From NCBI GenBank assembly GCA_021781555.1, contig JAJXWQ010000031.1:1-40289 (forward strand): a DNA stretch of 40,289 nt. The letters run 5' to 3'. The translations under genes were made by a program, and so were the position numbers. A model generated the notes under the pieces. That model saw only the letters and a list, made by a program, of their open reading frames with translations. It ran no database searches and was not told the DNA's origin. Source of the stretch: a bacterium. GTDB lineage: Bacteria > Cyanobacteriota > Sericytochromatia > S15B-MN24 > VGJW01. Positions 40,055-40,289 of this stretch are shown here, piece after piece (within the stretch, counting starts at the first letter, position 1; each line of letters begins with the position of its first letter).

Positions 40055-40057
40055 GGT

Positions 40058-40082
40058 AGCCGCGGCGGCTCGAGCCTTTTTT
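40058..40082 (+). terminator. Possible terminator after the protease
   Basis: AGCC (40058-40061) can pair with GGCT (40067-40070), and GGCTCGAGCC follows directly before TTTTTT (40077-40082). The stems are short but the T run is good. The T run also forms the left edge of repeat R8. Confidence 0.4.
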
Positions 40083-40150
40083 AGCTGAAACGGGTCCCTC
40101 TGCGCGGTCGCTGCGCTGCGCAACCGGGCCCCGTTTGACTTCCAGGCGAA
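40077..40150 (+). repeat. Interspersed palindromic repeat, copy R8
   Basis: TTTTTTAGCTGAAACGGG, then TCCCTCTGCGCGGTCGC, the returning arm GCTGCGCAACCGGGCCCCGT and TTGACTTCC. Orientation is plus. It has one extra A in the left arm compared with other copies and lacks the CTCGGGCCCGATCC right part. Confidence 0.85.
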
Positions 40151-40176
40151 ACCGGTCTAAAGGCAATGCCACTGAA

Positions 40177-40289
40177 TTAGCGAGCTGACAGCTTCTTACC
40201 GAGGCTGGCCGACATGGACCGGACCTCCAAGTTGTGCTCCTTTGTGGAAAAGACAAGACCACAACGGGACAACGGGAGGTCCGGATTGC
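40177..40289 (-). CDS. Possible C-terminal end of a gene running off the window
   Basis: On the minus strand one frame is open from the window edge to TAA at 40179-40177 and reads NPDLPLSRCGLVFSTKEHNL and then EVRSMSASLGKKLSAR. It contains an ATG (40215) with GGAGGT 7 nt upstream, so a separate 12-residue ORF is the alternative. Base composition from 40150 on is lower in GC than the rest of the window. The piece is too short to identify. Confidence 0.25.
   Translation of the reverse strand, partial: NPDLPLSRCGLVFSTKEHNLEVRSMSASLGKKLSAR
40219..40284. repeat. Inverted repeat at the window end
   Basis: CCGGACCTCC (40219-40228) is the exact complement of GGAGGTCCGG (40275-40284), and GTTGTG (40231-40236) that of CACAAC (40260-40265). 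The element may be a hairpin RNA or the end of a mobile element that continues outside. Confidence 0.6.

Overview
This is a GC-rich, gene-dense chromosomal segment of a diderm bacterium. It encodes a BamA/Omp85 assembly protein, a Skp-like chaperone, the lipid A genes lpxD, lpxC, fabZ, lpxA and lpxB, and many lipoproteins with clear lipoboxes. The order bamA-skp-lpxD-lpxC-fabZ-lpxA-lpxB, with lpxC next to fabZ, is the arrangement I associate with Cyanobacteria and their non-photosynthetic sister lineages. Together with the high GC, the MglA/roadblock/DUF4388 module and multiheme cytochromes, this fits a Sericytochromatia/'Tanganyikabacteria'-like genome. That placement is inference; no rRNA or ribosomal protein gene is present to test it.

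Layout. 0-3.3 kb: secreted proteins and lipoproteins of unknown role. 3.4-10.8 kb: a signalling block with a Dam-fold protein lacking its catalytic motif, a 49-residue ORF that overlaps both neighbours, a DUF4388 protein, a roadblock protein, an MglA GTPase, a Ser/Thr kinase with TPR repeats, and a GAF/HD-GYP c-di-GMP phosphodiesterase. 10.8-11.0 kb: a strong candidate 6S RNA with its own promoter. 11.0-13.8 kb: tsaE-tsaB-rimI (tRNA t6A synthesis plus an acetyltransferase) and a CBS/CorC protein. 14.0-15.1 kb, minus strand: a DUF155/RMD1-like membrane protein. 15.4-23.1 kb: outer-membrane assembly and lipid A genes. 23.2-26.2 kb: lepA and a proline-rich repeat protein. 26.3-28.6 kb, minus strand: DUF2252 and CYTH proteins. 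29.0-31.0 kb: an orphan N6-adenine DNA methyltransferase. 31.1-40.1 kb: a surface island of two modular multiheme c-type lipoproteins, a monoheme cytochrome c, two kelch lipoproteins, a small lipoprotein and a subtilisin-like lipoprotein.

A ~90-110 bp palindromic repeat family occurs seven times, plus one partial copy, always between genes and in both orientations. It includes one perfect tandem pair. In some places it supplies the stop codon of the upstream gene or lies beside the ribosome binding site of the downstream gene.

Several genes have a -10 box 7-9 nt before the start codon, which suggests leaderless transcripts. The least explained features are the pseudo-methyltransferase in the MglA/DUF4388 operon, the ~70-residue diheme modules of the surface island, and the repeat family.
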